In this document: positions 22,017-33,474 of the stretch, in pieces
Layout: every line of letters starts with the position of its first letter
Numbering within the stretch: position 1 is the first letter of the stretch
NCBI GenBank assembly: GCA_036971715.1
Contig: JAVHJL010000005.1
Coordinates: forward strand, 1,302,001-1,366,000
DNA length: 64,000 nucleotides
DNA from: Arthrobotrys musiformis
Taxonomy: Eukaryota; Ascomycota; Orbiliomycetes; Orbiliales; Orbiliaceae
Reading direction: 5' to 3'
Notes under the pieces: generated by a model
What the model saw: the letters and a program-made list of their open reading frames with translations, nothing else
Database searches by the model: none
Told to the model about the DNA's origin: nothing
Made by a program: the position numbers and the translations under genes

Positions 22017-24163
22017 TTCGTTTTGACTTTTCTTTCACCAAGGTAAATTTGTAATGATATAAAAGGTTACTAGACCTTCAAACAGGTAGTATTGTGAAAG
22101 TGTATAATATTAGCTTGATAAAGGATATATATATGGCTGGCGAGTCGATTAACTAATACATTATATAAAAAAAAGACATTAAGATCCACGGCCAAGGGTA
22201 TAAGTGCCGAGTGAACAAGCCTTATATAACCAATCCTTGACTCATGATCCTTCAGAATTACGAAAATGGCGGGATTTTTACAAAGTAGGCGGGGTCTGGG
22301 AAAAGTAAGGGCCTTGTGGAGCTTTTGGATCGAACGGCTGAGTTGAGCGCATTGGGCGTCGGGCGAAGTTGCCAGTTGTCGGTGCTAGCGCTATGGCTGC
22401 GTACTAACCACAACAGATAAGGAGCATTCAAACAAGCTTTTGGGCCGTTTCCTCGGCCTCGGGTTACCTGGGTTCAGTTCGATTCGAGGCTGGGCAGATT
22501 GTTTCTGTCTGTAGACGTCAGCCCTTCTGCGGCCGCGCGGAATGCCGGTCCACTTGAAGGATCCAAGCCAAACAGGACGAATTTTATATCCGGCCATCAT
22601 GCATGCATCAGTTCGCTGTGCGTGCTACACCTTGGGTTTCAAGGCGGGCAGGTGACCCAGCCAGCATTTCGCAAGAAGGGGCTGGGCAAAAACGCCTGCA
22701 AGAAACTTTTGTCCAAGGTTGCTTTCGCAGAATCGAAGTACATCTGCTAGCTATAGTAGCTGGCTTCTGAAAAACTTGTTGATAGAAATCTGTAGTCTGG
22801 GGGGCGCTCACCTATGCCTTATGAAATCTGTAGCACTCGCCCTAACACTTACGTACGGGCAAGTGAAAACTTCTCTTTGGGTAGTCTAGGGCTCTTTGGG
22901 CCGTATTGTGATGCATGCACTCGCCCGCGATCCCTGTCTCGAACGACCCGCTGCTTCGTACCTTTTGTGCAACATCCAACTCTCTCCTGTCGATCAGGCC
23001 ATGGCCAGTGCGGTGATCACAACACGCTGGTAGGACGTACTAGTACCGGTCCCGATAGCCTGGGGATTCATTTACGTAGATGTCTGCGACATCTTTAGAG
23101 GCTGATAAAGTTGTTTGCATGCACTTGGTTCAAGAGAAAACAGGGGTTCAGGCAGATAACAATGTAAGGCCGATTGAATCTCGATAGCACGGCTGTATTG
23201 CACGTATCAAAACCTGGACTGAGACAACACCTCAAGATCGAGCATCTGTTGTATTTTTACAGTTACACAAATTGGGAGGTCCTGGTTGAAGCATATGCGC
23301 ATGTACATACATGTGTGTACGTAGAGTGTTAAGGAACTCCTTCTCCTCGAGCTCTCTAGCTATCTGGATTTAACGTCGGCTTCAAGATACATCACCTCCG
23401 AATCGGGGCAACATATCCTTAGACCGCTCCTTATTTTTCTTCACTTGAGTCCCAGTGCCAAGACTTTGGATTCTAAGCTATTTGGGCTGCAACATCGCAA
23501 CACACCCTACTTGGGGACAGCAATCCAACGGATTGGCCTCGAGTCCTTGTGTTTAGACCACCTCGAGACCATGATTGGCGCCAACCACGACATTTGCTTC
23601 TGGCTAGCAGAAAGCTCTAAAATTAGTCCCATAAGGAAAGAAACTGGCGGAATGAATATTTACATTACCAGGAGGCCCGACTAACGTAGCTACCAGAGTG
23701 GTGTCACATATGTCCCCGCTTAGAGTTTATTCGCGAATTCGCTTAGTTATGCCCAAGTTGAGGAAGACACTTCAGAACTTGGCGACGGCCAGGTAAACCT
23801 TCTATCGATATCCATCTTTGACGACGTACGCAATCCGGGGGTAGGCTCACATTCGTTTACATCCTTCATCTTATCCGTTCATTTCGATATACCCAATCTA
23901 CCGGAAAGGTATTTCATTTCATTCCCGATATTCTGGAATTCTGCTGCCCTTGCGTCGGCGGACTCGGCACGAAATTGCATAAGCTCGACCCAAGCTGGCC
24001 TTGAAGGAAAGCGGCGCAAACTTTAAAAGAAAAATTTCAACAGCAAGACATTCATTTATCTGTTCATCTCGATTATATTGCGCGAGCGCATCTCTCAAGT
24101 CCGAGCCATCGATATCGACCTCTGTCGGCGTATTTATAACTAGTCGTCGACCGGCTTCTCACG
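22017..24163. other. Gene-poor region upstream of the CadD-like gene
   Basis: No coding sequence is supported in these 2.1 kb. The region contains the second copy of the 28-bp repeat. Open frames such as 22391-22600 (-) and 22814-23098 (+) have no recognisable features. The last 300 bases probably hold the promoter of the transporter gene. Confidence 0.45.
22785..22833 (+). repeat. 28-bp dispersed repeat, copy 2, flanked by 11-bp direct repeats
   Basis: The 28-bp segment at 22793-22820 matches 12244-12271 with one difference. GAAATCTGTAG occurs on both sides (22785-22795 and 22823-22833). The arrangement looks like a short insertion with duplicated target, although the left direct repeat overlaps the first three bases of the shared segment. 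Confidence 0.8.
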
Positions 24164-25081
24164 ATGCAATTCGGAAAGGCACTCGGAACAGCATGCAGTA
24201 CCTTCGCCGTCACCAACATCGACGACTTGTTCGTCTTGGTCACATTCTTCACAGAATCATCCGTCAATAAGAACCTGACACCCTTGAAGATAGCTATCGG
24301 TCAATATGTTGGTTTCACGGTCATTATAATTATCAGCATGATCGGTTTTGGAGTAGCACAAGCAATATCCTCCGAACCTATTGGGTTTCTCGGTCTACTG
24401 CCAATTATGATGGGTGTTTGGGGGATTCTTGCTTTGATATTCCCTCCAGGCCCTGATGAAGAGGAAGAAGAAGAGGTAGGGAATGTCAAGGCAGCTGGGA
24501 TAAGGAGCATTTTGAAGGTTGCAAGCATCACCATCATGAATGGAGGGGATAATATCGGGACATATATACCACTATTTTCGCAAGCGGAAGGGACGGAAAT
24601 CGCTGTTTATGTGGTCACATATTATGTCCTGCTCGGGGTTTGGTTTCTGGTTGCTTTTCTGATCATGAAACAGAAGCGGATAGTCGAAATCGCTCAAAAG
24701 TATGCTAGGGTGGTGGTACCTTTACTTTACGTCGGACTTGGTATATTCATTGTCATCAAGTCGCATTGTTATCCGTGGTCCATTGAGCGTATCGACGAAC
24801 GATTCTTGGGAGGGCCGGGAAAAGCTATTTTGGGGACTTTAACTGCAATTATTCTTGCTTTGTGCATATCTACCATGGTTTGGTTCAGAATGCGGAAAAG
24901 GGCTGCGAACCAACATACCACGGCGGGTACGGACGTGGAGTTTCAACGCGAGGATACCATCCGCGAATCAGGCACGTCTAGAAGCGGGCTTCGCGAAAGT
25001 GATATATCCGTCGCTGGGATAGATGAGAAAAGCATGGGTGGAACAGAGGTGCTTTCCATTGTGGAATCTAAGGGTCGTTGA
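24164..25081 (+). CDS. CadD-family cadmium resistance/cation transporter
   Basis: A single-exon protein of 305 aa. It has the marks of the Cad (CadD) permease family: an N-terminal TNIDDLFVLVTFF helix and an internally related NGGDNIGTYIPLF helix, each with paired acidic residues likely to face the substrate path. Membrane segments are visible at about 10-30, 45-68, 75-95, 118-140, 150-172, 185-205 and 225-250, joined by an acidic loop (DEEEEEEVGN, about 101-110). Bacterial relatives are about 200 aa. The extra length here is an added C-terminal helix plus a cytosolic Ser-rich tail. The expected role is export or sequestration of Cd2+ or a related cation at the plasma or vacuolar membrane. 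The absence of introns and the bacterial-type family suggest ancient transfer, but the gene is spread among fungi, so recent transfer is not implied. Confidence 0.85.
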   Translation: MQFGKALGTACSTFAVTNIDDLFVLVTFFTESSVNKNLTPLKIAIGQYVGFTVIIIISMIGFGVAQAISSEPIGFLGLLPIMMGVWGILALIFPPGPDEEEEEEVGNVKAAGIRSILKVASITIMNGGDNIGTYIPLFSQAEGTEIAVYVVTYYVLLGVWFLVAFLIMKQKRIVEIAQKYARVVVPLLYVGLGIFIVIKSHCYPWSIERIDERFLGGPGKAILGTLTAIILALCISTMVWFRMRKRAANQHTTAGTDVEFQREDTIRESGTSRSGLRESDISVAGIDEKSMGGTEVLSIVESKGR

Positions 25082-26082
25082 TTCGAACATTGGGTTACGG
25101 ACGAAGTTTGCATTTCATGTACAAATTCTATACTGCATTTCTTTACACACAATCCGCCCACATGCACATCGACACGCACATATATACATTCACTCTAACG
25201 CACATGTGCATGATATTTTTAGGAAGTTTTATGGATACCGGGCCCTTGTATATGCATTTTGATAGTATATAGATTGTATATAGAGATCCTTGAATATGTA
25301 CGGAAGACCTCCTAGATAAGATTATCTGGAACCGAACTGCACGGCCTCGAGCTCGTAGCCCGGGGCAAGATATACGATTATCTTTCCCCAGAATCCGTTT
25401 TATCCAATTATATTATTAGTGCACCATCCCATCCGGTTGTGGAGGAGGTAATTATAGGCCTTTGGCGTCAGCATTGTCTCTAACCAACACGAACAAAATA
25501 GCATTGATATCGAGTATGAAAACCACTGTTCTTGATTTGAATTGAAAAGCATCATTTGGTTCACAAGTGTATATAAGTACATCCTATACATGAATATAAA
25601 TTGAAGCTAGGGGCTTCCTTACATGCATACCTCTAAGCAGTGTAGCAAGCACCAGGACCCTAGGCTAGCTGACTTGGCTGCTAAGGACCCAGTACTTGTC
25701 AACACAGGCACCTGTTGTATTTTTTCCCTTGCACAGTTACGAACCTCAACACCATAGAATCAAGGCGTAGATAGTATTTTCACCTGGATTCTGAGCTGTA
25801 AACGCCCTCGCCATGGCGGCACCATTTTGCAAACCCACAAAAGAATCTTCGAGTTGCTCCTCTTCGATCGAAAATGAATCAAACTCACCTCCATCATCAA
25901 CCTCCTCTGCTACCCCCTCTATCACAATCACCATCCTCATCACCATAATTACCTCCTCGACCATCCCTATCCGGCCTCAGAGCCTCGATCCCTTGCCAGA
26001 AACCCTCTTCCTTTCATAAGCAAGTATATATATTGGAGCCCCTGACCGGTTGCTCGAAGTGAACCGCTCGCTAGACAGAAGA
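25082..26082. other. Intergenic region between the CadD-like gene and KAR5
   Basis: AT-rich, with alternating CA/TA stretches near 25150-25210. The open frame 25813-26019 (+) is Ser/Thr/Ile-rich and overlaps the probable KAR5 leader. I do not call it a gene. Confidence 0.4.
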
Positions 26083-28118
26083 ATGTCCTCGAAAATTACC
26101 TGCATCATGATCACCATGGTCAACCTGGCTACCCTTCTTTGGGTCCTCTGGATTATCGGATCCTTCCCCAGAATGGCGGAAGCGTCAACTATCGTTTCTC
26201 CCATGAATATGGAAAACGACGCAATTAATGGTAATTCGCCCCCTCCCATTTAAATTTCCTAAACCATTCAATTGGTATGGGGAATGCTAAATTTTCCGTT
26301 ATATTAGCTGCCATCCATCCACTTGAAAGTCTCATCTCGTCGCATAAACGCTCCAAAGGATACGAAGACTCGCTAGCCCTAATCAATTCTCTGAACCTCC
26401 CACATTCTTGCCTCTATAGCTCGCTGACCGAATCCATAATTGCAAAATGTTCTACCTCTCCAACCGTCCTCGATGGGGAAGAGAAGAACTTCTTTGCAAC
26501 AAAGCTTGCTATTTGCGAGTTGTCGTCTGCCAATATTGATTATCCGCGGGATTGTCGAGGTAATATTCAATCGTCGAAGGACCTCAACAGGTGCATCAAA
26601 AAGCTAGAGAGTCGACCCCAGTGGTGGACGAGCTGGAGCAATTGCATCCAAAGTGTGGGTGTAATTTGTCAGGCGGTGCGAGAAGAAGCCGAGAGGGGTA
26701 TGTATTCTAATCGTTCTTCTTATAAGATGACGCTCAGCCCTTCAATCCCAATGAATGCTGAGATACAATAGAGCCACGCCCTAACCCTAGACACGACCAC
26801 AGAAAACATCCTCCGGCTCTATCGAAATATCACTGTTCTTCACCATCAACTCGAAAACCAAATCGTCTCCTCTATCAATCTCCAAACATCTTCCATCGAA
26901 AAATCCTCTCAAGCTTCCAAGATGGCTCACCAAAAAGTCCTCACTCTCATCAAAGATATGGATGCTTTGATCAAGCACACACTATTGATGCACGAGTGTC
27001 TTACGGAATTCAAGACTGCAATGGCTAAAGTCAATAGGGTCCAATTAGCTCGAGAAACCGAACTTGTTCGACAAAAGGTCGCACTCGATGAGCAATCCCA
27101 CACCCAAGAAAAAGCATTGCTCAGGATCAGCACCACAATCAGCAGGATCTTTGAAACTCTCGATGGCTATGACGATGTCCTGGCGGCAAAGAAAATTGCT
27201 GATGAGATTAAAAGACATGAGGCTTTCCAACAGGTAGCTGTCTTCCCTTTCTCCCTGGCATTGCTGGAGAGCTAACATGGATCAAATAGATGGCACTTGC
27301 TGTTAGAACTACAACTGACGAAACTGTAAAAGCTATCAAATCCAGCATGGAAGCCCTCCATGAACTTAGCGTAGGTTCCTTCCTTCATCTATGACTGCAC
27401 GGTATCTTAATCGTCAATACTAAAAGAGACAAAACATATAGGCCGATGCTGCTACGAAAGCGAATACCGTTCTATTGCGAATCGTACAGCACGGAAAGGT
27501 AAATTTATCTCTCTTCCCCATTAGAGGTTGTGACAATATATCTGACAGTTTTCAAATAATCAAGGTTGTGGACAGGACTGCCGATAAATTCAACTCACTT
27601 GCCAACACCCACGAGAAGATCTCGCAATCAATGTTGATCCAAGAGGTACTGTCTCACCCAATCTTTCACGCCATGAATTTCCCTAACAAAGTATTTAGGA
27701 ATCTGCTGCCCGTCAGCTTGAAAATGTTGCCCACCATGCAACCCTTTTCAATAATACTTTCCTTAACGCAATTGCTGAGAGCACCGGGTATCTCGAGAAG
27801 CTGGCAGAGTACCGAAATGGTCATCTAAACGCCATGGGTGCTCTTCCAGGGTTTGCGTGGGTTTCGACCTACCTTCCTGTTCTTGTTAGCATCTTGGTCG
27901 TCCTTGATCGTAAGAGGTCGGCTATTGCTATTATATTTTTCTCTGCCGTCTACATTTTCTGCCTGACGCACCCCTTTGAATCCACTTCCGGGCCAGACGG
28001 CTCAGAGGGCGATGGGATGGGTGCAGGCGGATTATTGATTGACGCTGGGAACAATCAATACCGTTGGTTGCATGCTTGTACCACCAAGATCATGGGGTAC
28101 ATCCGCTTCTTCTGGTAA
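26083..28118 (+). CDS. KAR5: KAR5/Tht1-type nuclear fusion protein
   Basis: Seven exons (26083-26230, 26308-26697, 26791-27233, 27290-27370, 27442-27498, 27565-27645, 27699-28118) give 539 aa in frame. KAR5/Tht1/Brambleberry proteins sit in the nuclear envelope and fuse nuclei after mating. The N-terminus MSSKITCIMITMVNLATLLW is a signal sequence. The conserved Cys-rich domain is clear: CLYSSLTES, FFATKLAICEL, IDYPRDC and the diagnostic LESRPQWWTSWSNCIQSV. A long coiled coil follows (about 185-400). Two hydrophobic segments near the end (about 440-458 and 465-482: VSTYLPVLVSILVVL, IAIIFFSAVYIFCL) match the family's C-terminal membrane anchors. The second intron uses the acceptor CTAACCCTAG at 26790, the only one that keeps the coiled coil in frame. 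The family diverges quickly and is often missed by automatic annotation. Confidence 0.88.
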
Positions 28119-28610
28119 ACGATTGACTTACTCTCGTCCTGGTACTGTATACGCCCATACAATTTCGCTGGCTCCGATTCGACTGTTTAAACGCTGGGTT
28201 TCTTTTTCCATTCTTTTTCTCTTTTCTACGGGGTTATCAAAAGGGTTTCTTACGAGGTTTTTACCTCATGGTGTTTGTGGTTTCCTTTTACCTGCATTAT
28301 CTACGCATGTTTCTCTCCGTTATTCGAATAGGATTTTACCTCCTATTCTCATTCAATGTATGACTCCAGCGAGGGCCGGTACCATAGTGTCGATTAGTGC
28401 TTAATAAATATAATGACTGTACTTTCAGCCGAAGGGAGAAAAAATAATAATATGTACAATTCCCATAGCTTCCACTAGAGGCTACCTGCCGTAAACAATG
28501 GCATGGTTCAACAGAAGATGCCGTTGTAATACCAAGCTTCCATTAGAGGGGAGTTCTTCCTTCCTTGTTTCCTTTAAATAATCAGAGCAGGGTTCGTCGA
28601 GTTAGATTGT
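28119..28610. other. Region between the convergent KAR5 and PHB2 genes
   Basis: T-rich 3' flank of KAR5, then the 3' UTR of PHB2 on the other strand. A near-duplicate AGCTTCCA(C/T)TAGAGG occurs at about 28468 and 28533. No gene is seen. Confidence 0.4.
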
Positions 28611-29752
28611 TTATTTCTTTCCGTCCTTGCTCTCGCCGTAGACGTTCAATCCCAAGCCTTCGGACTCCAAGTAGACCTTATTCCTGCCGCCGGCCTCCAT
28701 CAACAATTGTGCGATCGTCTTGGCGTTCTCGATCTTTCTGAGCTCGACGTAGCTCTTTGATTTCTTGATAGCCTCACCGATAAGTTCTGCGGATCGTGCC
28801 TCACCCTGGGCTCTATATTATTCCAATATTGTTAGTATACCAACCTCTTTATACGCTTATAAAAGTGATATATAAAGGGAGACGAACCTAACAACCATAG
28901 CCTGCTTCTCCTGTCTAGCTCTGTCAACAACGAACGCCGCCCTTTGCGCCTCCTGCTGGGCGACCTGCTTCGCCTCAACGGCAGCCGTGAACTCGGGCGA
29001 GAAAGCCAAGTGGGTCAAACTGACGTCGTCGAGCAGGATGTTAAACCTCGCAGCCCTCTTGACCAAATTATCCCTGACGAGCTTGCTGACGGCCTCTCTC
29101 TGGGTGATCAACTGGCTGGCGTTGAATTGAGCGACGACGGATTTTAAGACTTCGTTTACGATGGAGGGGAGGACTCGTTCGTCGTAGTCGACGCCGAGGG
29201 TTCGGTAGATTAGGGGGAGAGCTTCGACGCGGGGGCGGGAGAGGACACGACAGGTGATGTTTACCATTTGGAGATCCTTTGTGCCGGTTAGGGAGGCGAC
29301 GTTGCGGGGTTTTGCGCGGACGTCGTAGGTTATTGGGGTTTCGAACCAGGGGATTACGAAGTGGGTTCCTTTTATCTTCTGTTAGTGGGGGTTTTTGGAT
29401 GAGGGTTTGAGGAGGGGGGGAGGGTACCTTCGCTATAGATCTCTGGTTTTACACCACCGAGTCTGGTGTATTTGATAGCTCTGTGACCACCGTCGACTAT
29501 TGCCGTACTTTGTCAGCGGATCGTTCACCAATTTCCATGTTGTACGGTTCGTATGGGGTATGATGTACCGTTGAAAAGGGCGTTATTGGCCGTTAATGCC
29601 AGGCCACCGAGTAATACCAACGCCGCACCACCGCCAATGATCCCGCGCGGGGATCCACCGCCCGGCATCCTTCCTCCGCTCTGTCCCGCTCGCTGTTGGA
29701 CAACGCGCATCAGACGCTCCCAGGCCTCGCGCGGCGACTGACTGGGCTCCAT
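28611..29752 (-). CDS. PHB2: Prohibitin-2, mitochondrial inner membrane
   Basis: Four exons (29752-29569, 29496-29428, 29368-28888, 28812-28611) give 311 aa in frame. PHB2 alternates with PHB1 in ring complexes of the mitochondrial inner membrane that support protein quality control and cristae. The N-terminal region is basic and Gly-rich, followed by a membrane anchor (GGGAALVLLGGLALTANNAL, about 39-58), then the SPFH domain with hallmark stretches VDGGHRAIKYTRLGGV, GTHFVIPWFETPITYDVRAK, NVASLTGTKDLQMVNITCRV and the PHB2-type NASQLITQREAVSKLVRDNL. A coiled coil (VEAKQVAQQEAQRAAFVVDR) follows, with EGLGLNV near the C-terminus. The N-terminal extension and the QLITQRE motif distinguish it from PHB1. 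Length is normal and nothing is missing. Confidence 0.97.
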
Positions 29753-30255
29753 TGTTTATTCTTTTCGGATCTTCGACTTCGTAATCGGGTCGCAGACGGT
29801 GTGATGTTGAAGATGTCAAGTTGGTTTGGTGGGCTGTTTTTCGGAATGAAGCGGGGGGTATGGCGGGTTGGGGGATTTTGTGGGGTGAGGTTTTAGTTGG
29901 AACTTTTTTTTCCTGGGATATCAAAATTTTGAAGATTGGAAAAAGCAAGTTTTAGGCGATGCAATGAGGTGGAAGTAACACGGCTTCAACACACCGCAGA
30001 ACCGCATTTGTGCGAATTTTCTATTGGTTTTGGGGTTGGGAATATTTGATTGATGGGAGGATATGTGTATCTGGATATTCATTCCATCGGATCGATAGGT
30101 GGCGGGGGGAAGAGATGTATATACAGAGAATATAAAAGGTTATGAATGCTTCCTTTCAGTTCGCTAAAAGAGCTATCAAATTCAAACTATCATTATGCGC
30201 TTTTTCCTCATGAGTATTCCCAATGGCATATCGATTGATATATATACTGTCGGTT
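29753..30255. other. PHB2 5' flank and RBR ligase 3' flank
   Basis: Both genes are on the minus strand, so this 0.5 kb holds the PHB2 promoter and the 3' end of the RBR transcript. No gene is seen. Confidence 0.45.
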
Positions 30256-32466
30256 CTAGAAGATGGCCCGCGCCTCCTCTTCGATCCTAACTTCATCCTC
30301 ATCCCATTCGCTATTCGCGGCAATGTTGCTCATCCCCCCGTTCCAAATCTCCCACCACCGTCTTATCAACTCCGCTTCCTCCGTTCTACCCGTCATCCTC
30401 GCGACTCTGATCGCTTCGTCGGAGAAGGTGTATTCCCCCAGATCTATATTTTTATTCTTCAACCTCGGATCTCGAACTTTTCGTCTCCACTCGATGAGTC
30501 TGCGCCAGTATGTCCCAAGGCCCATCTTGTTCTTTCGATGCTGGTTGATCGATGCCGCCCAATCTCTCAGAAAGTCGGCGATTTCAGTAAGCGTGAGACC
30601 TTCTTCCAGCATCAGGTAGCCTTCGGAGAAACATTCGTTGCGGCTGTAGATTATCCAGAAATCCGATTCGTCCTCCGGGTCGAGCGGGGTTAGGACGCCG
30701 AAGTTTTCGTCGTCGGAGTCGGCTTCTTCGTTTTCTTGGGTGTCTGCGGGGCCCTCTGCTGGGTCGTTGGTTTCGGTTGCTGGACCTGCGGGCTCTCCGT
30801 TGTTTAAGGGCTCTGCCGCGATGGGTTGCTCTGCTACGGGTGCTGGTTCTGGGGGCAGGTTGACCTCCCGCGGTGCTTGTCCCGGTACCACGATTTGAAT
30901 CATCATAGGTTGTGGGGGTTCTTCCGGTGGAGGCGGAGGATGGACCTCCAGAATTTCTCCGCTCTCGTCGACTCCTTCCCATAATCTGTTGTAACATGAG
31001 CTCTTTGGTTGATTGTAGTGCTGGTATGGGTTATCCGGAAACAGGAAGGCTCCGCATAGTAGGCAAAAATGCGTCCAGCATCTCGAGCAAAACTGAATGG
31101 TGTCCAATATTTAGTATTGCAGCCTTCATAGCTATTGTTAAAAAGTAGAAAACGTACCATGTGATTGCAACCCCCGGATTTTGAGATCGGGATAAGACAT
31201 GTCGGACAAGGTGTGCAATTTGACTCCAGAAATTCGGCCGTGAGCTTCGCTTCTTTGGCTTCTGCTTCCGTCATTTGTACACTAGAACCGGGTAATCGAC
31301 AGGAAAAGGTATACCCATGCCATGACTTCCCGCAGTCTGCGCAAAAGGCCAAGGAACAGTCCTGGCAGATCGCCAATTTATCCTCTGCGTTATCTCGTAA
31401 AGCTGGGCCTTTACAGAAATTTCTGGGGCAGTAGACGACATTTTTCATGCTCTCGAATGCTCGTTTCCGTTTTAATCTTAGGTATCTCTCGACGATGTCT
31501 GCCTCTAGAAGTAATTGGAGCTCGGCGGGAGCGATGGCACCGGGTTTTCGGGGTATGGCGTGGACTTTTCCTTCCTCGTCGGTGACTTCTTCGGGAGGGA
31601 GGTCTTTTCCGCAGAGGTAGTTTAGACATTGGACGCTACCGACGTCGCCTTCTGTGATCATTGCCGTGAAGTAGTCCTTCAGACAGGGTTTGCAGAAGAC
31701 GTGACCGCATTGGTTGATCCGGTGGCAGGTTGCACCCTTTTTCGGCTCCAAGCAGATACCACCTAATTTCCCATCGATAGTTAGTATCTGATTGGTTCCA
31801 CCGAGTTGTTTTGGGGGGCGTACAATCAAATGTGCCTTCATTGAACTTCTTGATTTTTGTCGCCTGATCGAATTCCAAGATTTCGATCTTTTCCTTCTGG
31901 TTGACCCTGACGTCCAAAGGAACGGGAAGATCGAACATTCGATCCGCAGCGCTCTGTAGCGTATCAATATACGCGAAGATAGCTTGGTCTCTTAACCCTT
32001 CCCATGTCTCCAGCAATTCCGCCTTCAACTTCCCAAGAACATCCGTGTCCAACCAACTACTCACGAGCCGAATATTCGGCGGCTTGGAGTAAGGATACCC
32101 CTCCGGCAGCTGAAATTCAAAAACCAAAGGCGGTAAATGCGAAATATCCGCCGTTTCCTCCCTTTTCACATCTTCGGCACCGTCGAGGAGGGTGAATTTC
32201 GTGGTTACGGGAGAGGAAGGGGAGATTTCGATGTCGATGGACCCGCCGAGTTTTCCGATTTTGGAGAATTCGGGGTAGATTACTGCGATGGTTGCGATTT
32301 CGAGGATTCGTTCGTCGTCCGGGGAGATGTTTTCGGAGGGTTCGAGGGCTAGGGTGGTGAGTTTTGAGGAGAGGATGTCGGAGGCATCGGTGGGGCGGCG
32401 GACGAGAGCTGGGGTTGGAAGGTGGCGGTTGTCGGCCCGTTGTTTGCCTTTGGATTTGCTGGACAT
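30256..32466 (-). CDS. ITT1: RWD-RBR E3 ubiquitin ligase, RNF14/ITT1 type
   Basis: Three exons (32466-31824, 31762-31158, 31092-30256) give 694 aa in frame. Domains in order are an RWD domain (about 55-185, LPPLVFEFQLPEGYPYSKPP being its YPxxxP core), RING1 starting at C215 (CGICLEPKKGATCHRINQCG, HVFCKPCL), an IBR (YCPRNFCKGP, AICQDCSLAFCADCGKSWHG), and RING2 (CPTCLIPISKSGGCNHM then FCSRCWTHFCLLCG across the last intron). The Cys of GGCNHM is the expected catalytic thioester residue of RBR ligases. This order is that of human RNF14 and yeast ITT1. RNF14 acts on stalled or crosslinked translation factors, and yeast ITT1 is linked to translation termination. The C-terminal 200 residues are Pro- and acid-rich (HPPPPPEEPPQPM), longer than in yeast, and of unknown role. 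Confidence 0.93.
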
Positions 32467-33474
32467 TTTTATTGGAAGGGGCGGGGCAGCTGCAGCTAAC
32501 CCAGGCGAATCGATGGCCGATGGACCTACTGCTTTATATTCGATCGAGGGAGATGTCGTGGAAGGAAAATTGGTGGTTATGATTGTGGCGATAGCGGTGA
32601 GAGTGATTATGGAGGAGGTTCGGAGGGAGAGAATTGTCTCGTATGGACATCAGTCAGCATAATTATAAGAATAGTTTTTTTATCAGTGATGTTGATGTTG
32701 AGTCATGATGCTGCTCATTATCGTTAGAGATGTGGATAAGCCAGCCGGGAAGTAAGCCAGCTCGTTTGTTTGGGGCGGCCGGGTTGACTTTTGGTCACAA
32801 AGGCGGCCCCAAAAGCAGCCAAACGTGCAAACCGGGCTGATTTGGCGGCGCTGTGATTGGCCGCTCCGACCCACTCGCCCACCACATTTATAATTATCTT
32901 GAAGATGGATTGAAATTTCGAAGGCAAAAAGATAGGGACAAGGCGAGGTAGTTATAACGTGGCCGAGATGTTTTCTATTCTGTGGTCGAGAACGATGCCG
33001 ACAGAAGGCTATTGTATACATACGTGCATACATAGGCCGAGATGGTCTTGAGGCATGAACAAGATATCTCGAGACTATCTGCTATACGGTCTCGTGGTAT
33101 ACCTATATAATATTATATTAACCATTTATCTAGGATTCAAATGAGAGCCGGATATATCAATCAGCGCACGATAGCCGGCTCCCACGTTCACGCCGATTAT
33201 CTACGTATACAGTTGACGTCGCTTCGAAGAATGGCGACACGATATAAATGGCTCGTCTTCAAAACGATCCCTACCATCTTCATACAAATCTCACTATCAA
33301 ATATCTCAATGCCCTAAGTGAGATCATAGATGAATCGGGAACCGAATTTTGATTCCCGCACATTCCCACGTCGTTTCCTCCACTGTACACATATGCACAA
33401 ACTCCTCCATCACCGACCCCCCCAGCCGATTCACAAGCTACATAGTATACACTGGCTATGTAACCACCGCCAAA
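32467..33474. promoter_or_regulatory. Divergent promoter region of the RBR ligase and GT32 genes
   Basis: The two flanking genes point away from each other, so both promoters should lie here. A TATA-like TATAAAT occurs at 33243-33249, about 230 nt before the GT32 start, followed by C/A-rich leader sequence. The minus-strand open frames at 32683-33033 are not gene-like. Confidence 0.45.

Noticed and set aside
22440..22500. tRNA T-loop-like GTTCGATTC
   Set aside because: The stem pairs fail beyond the first, and no cloverleaf can be drawn.
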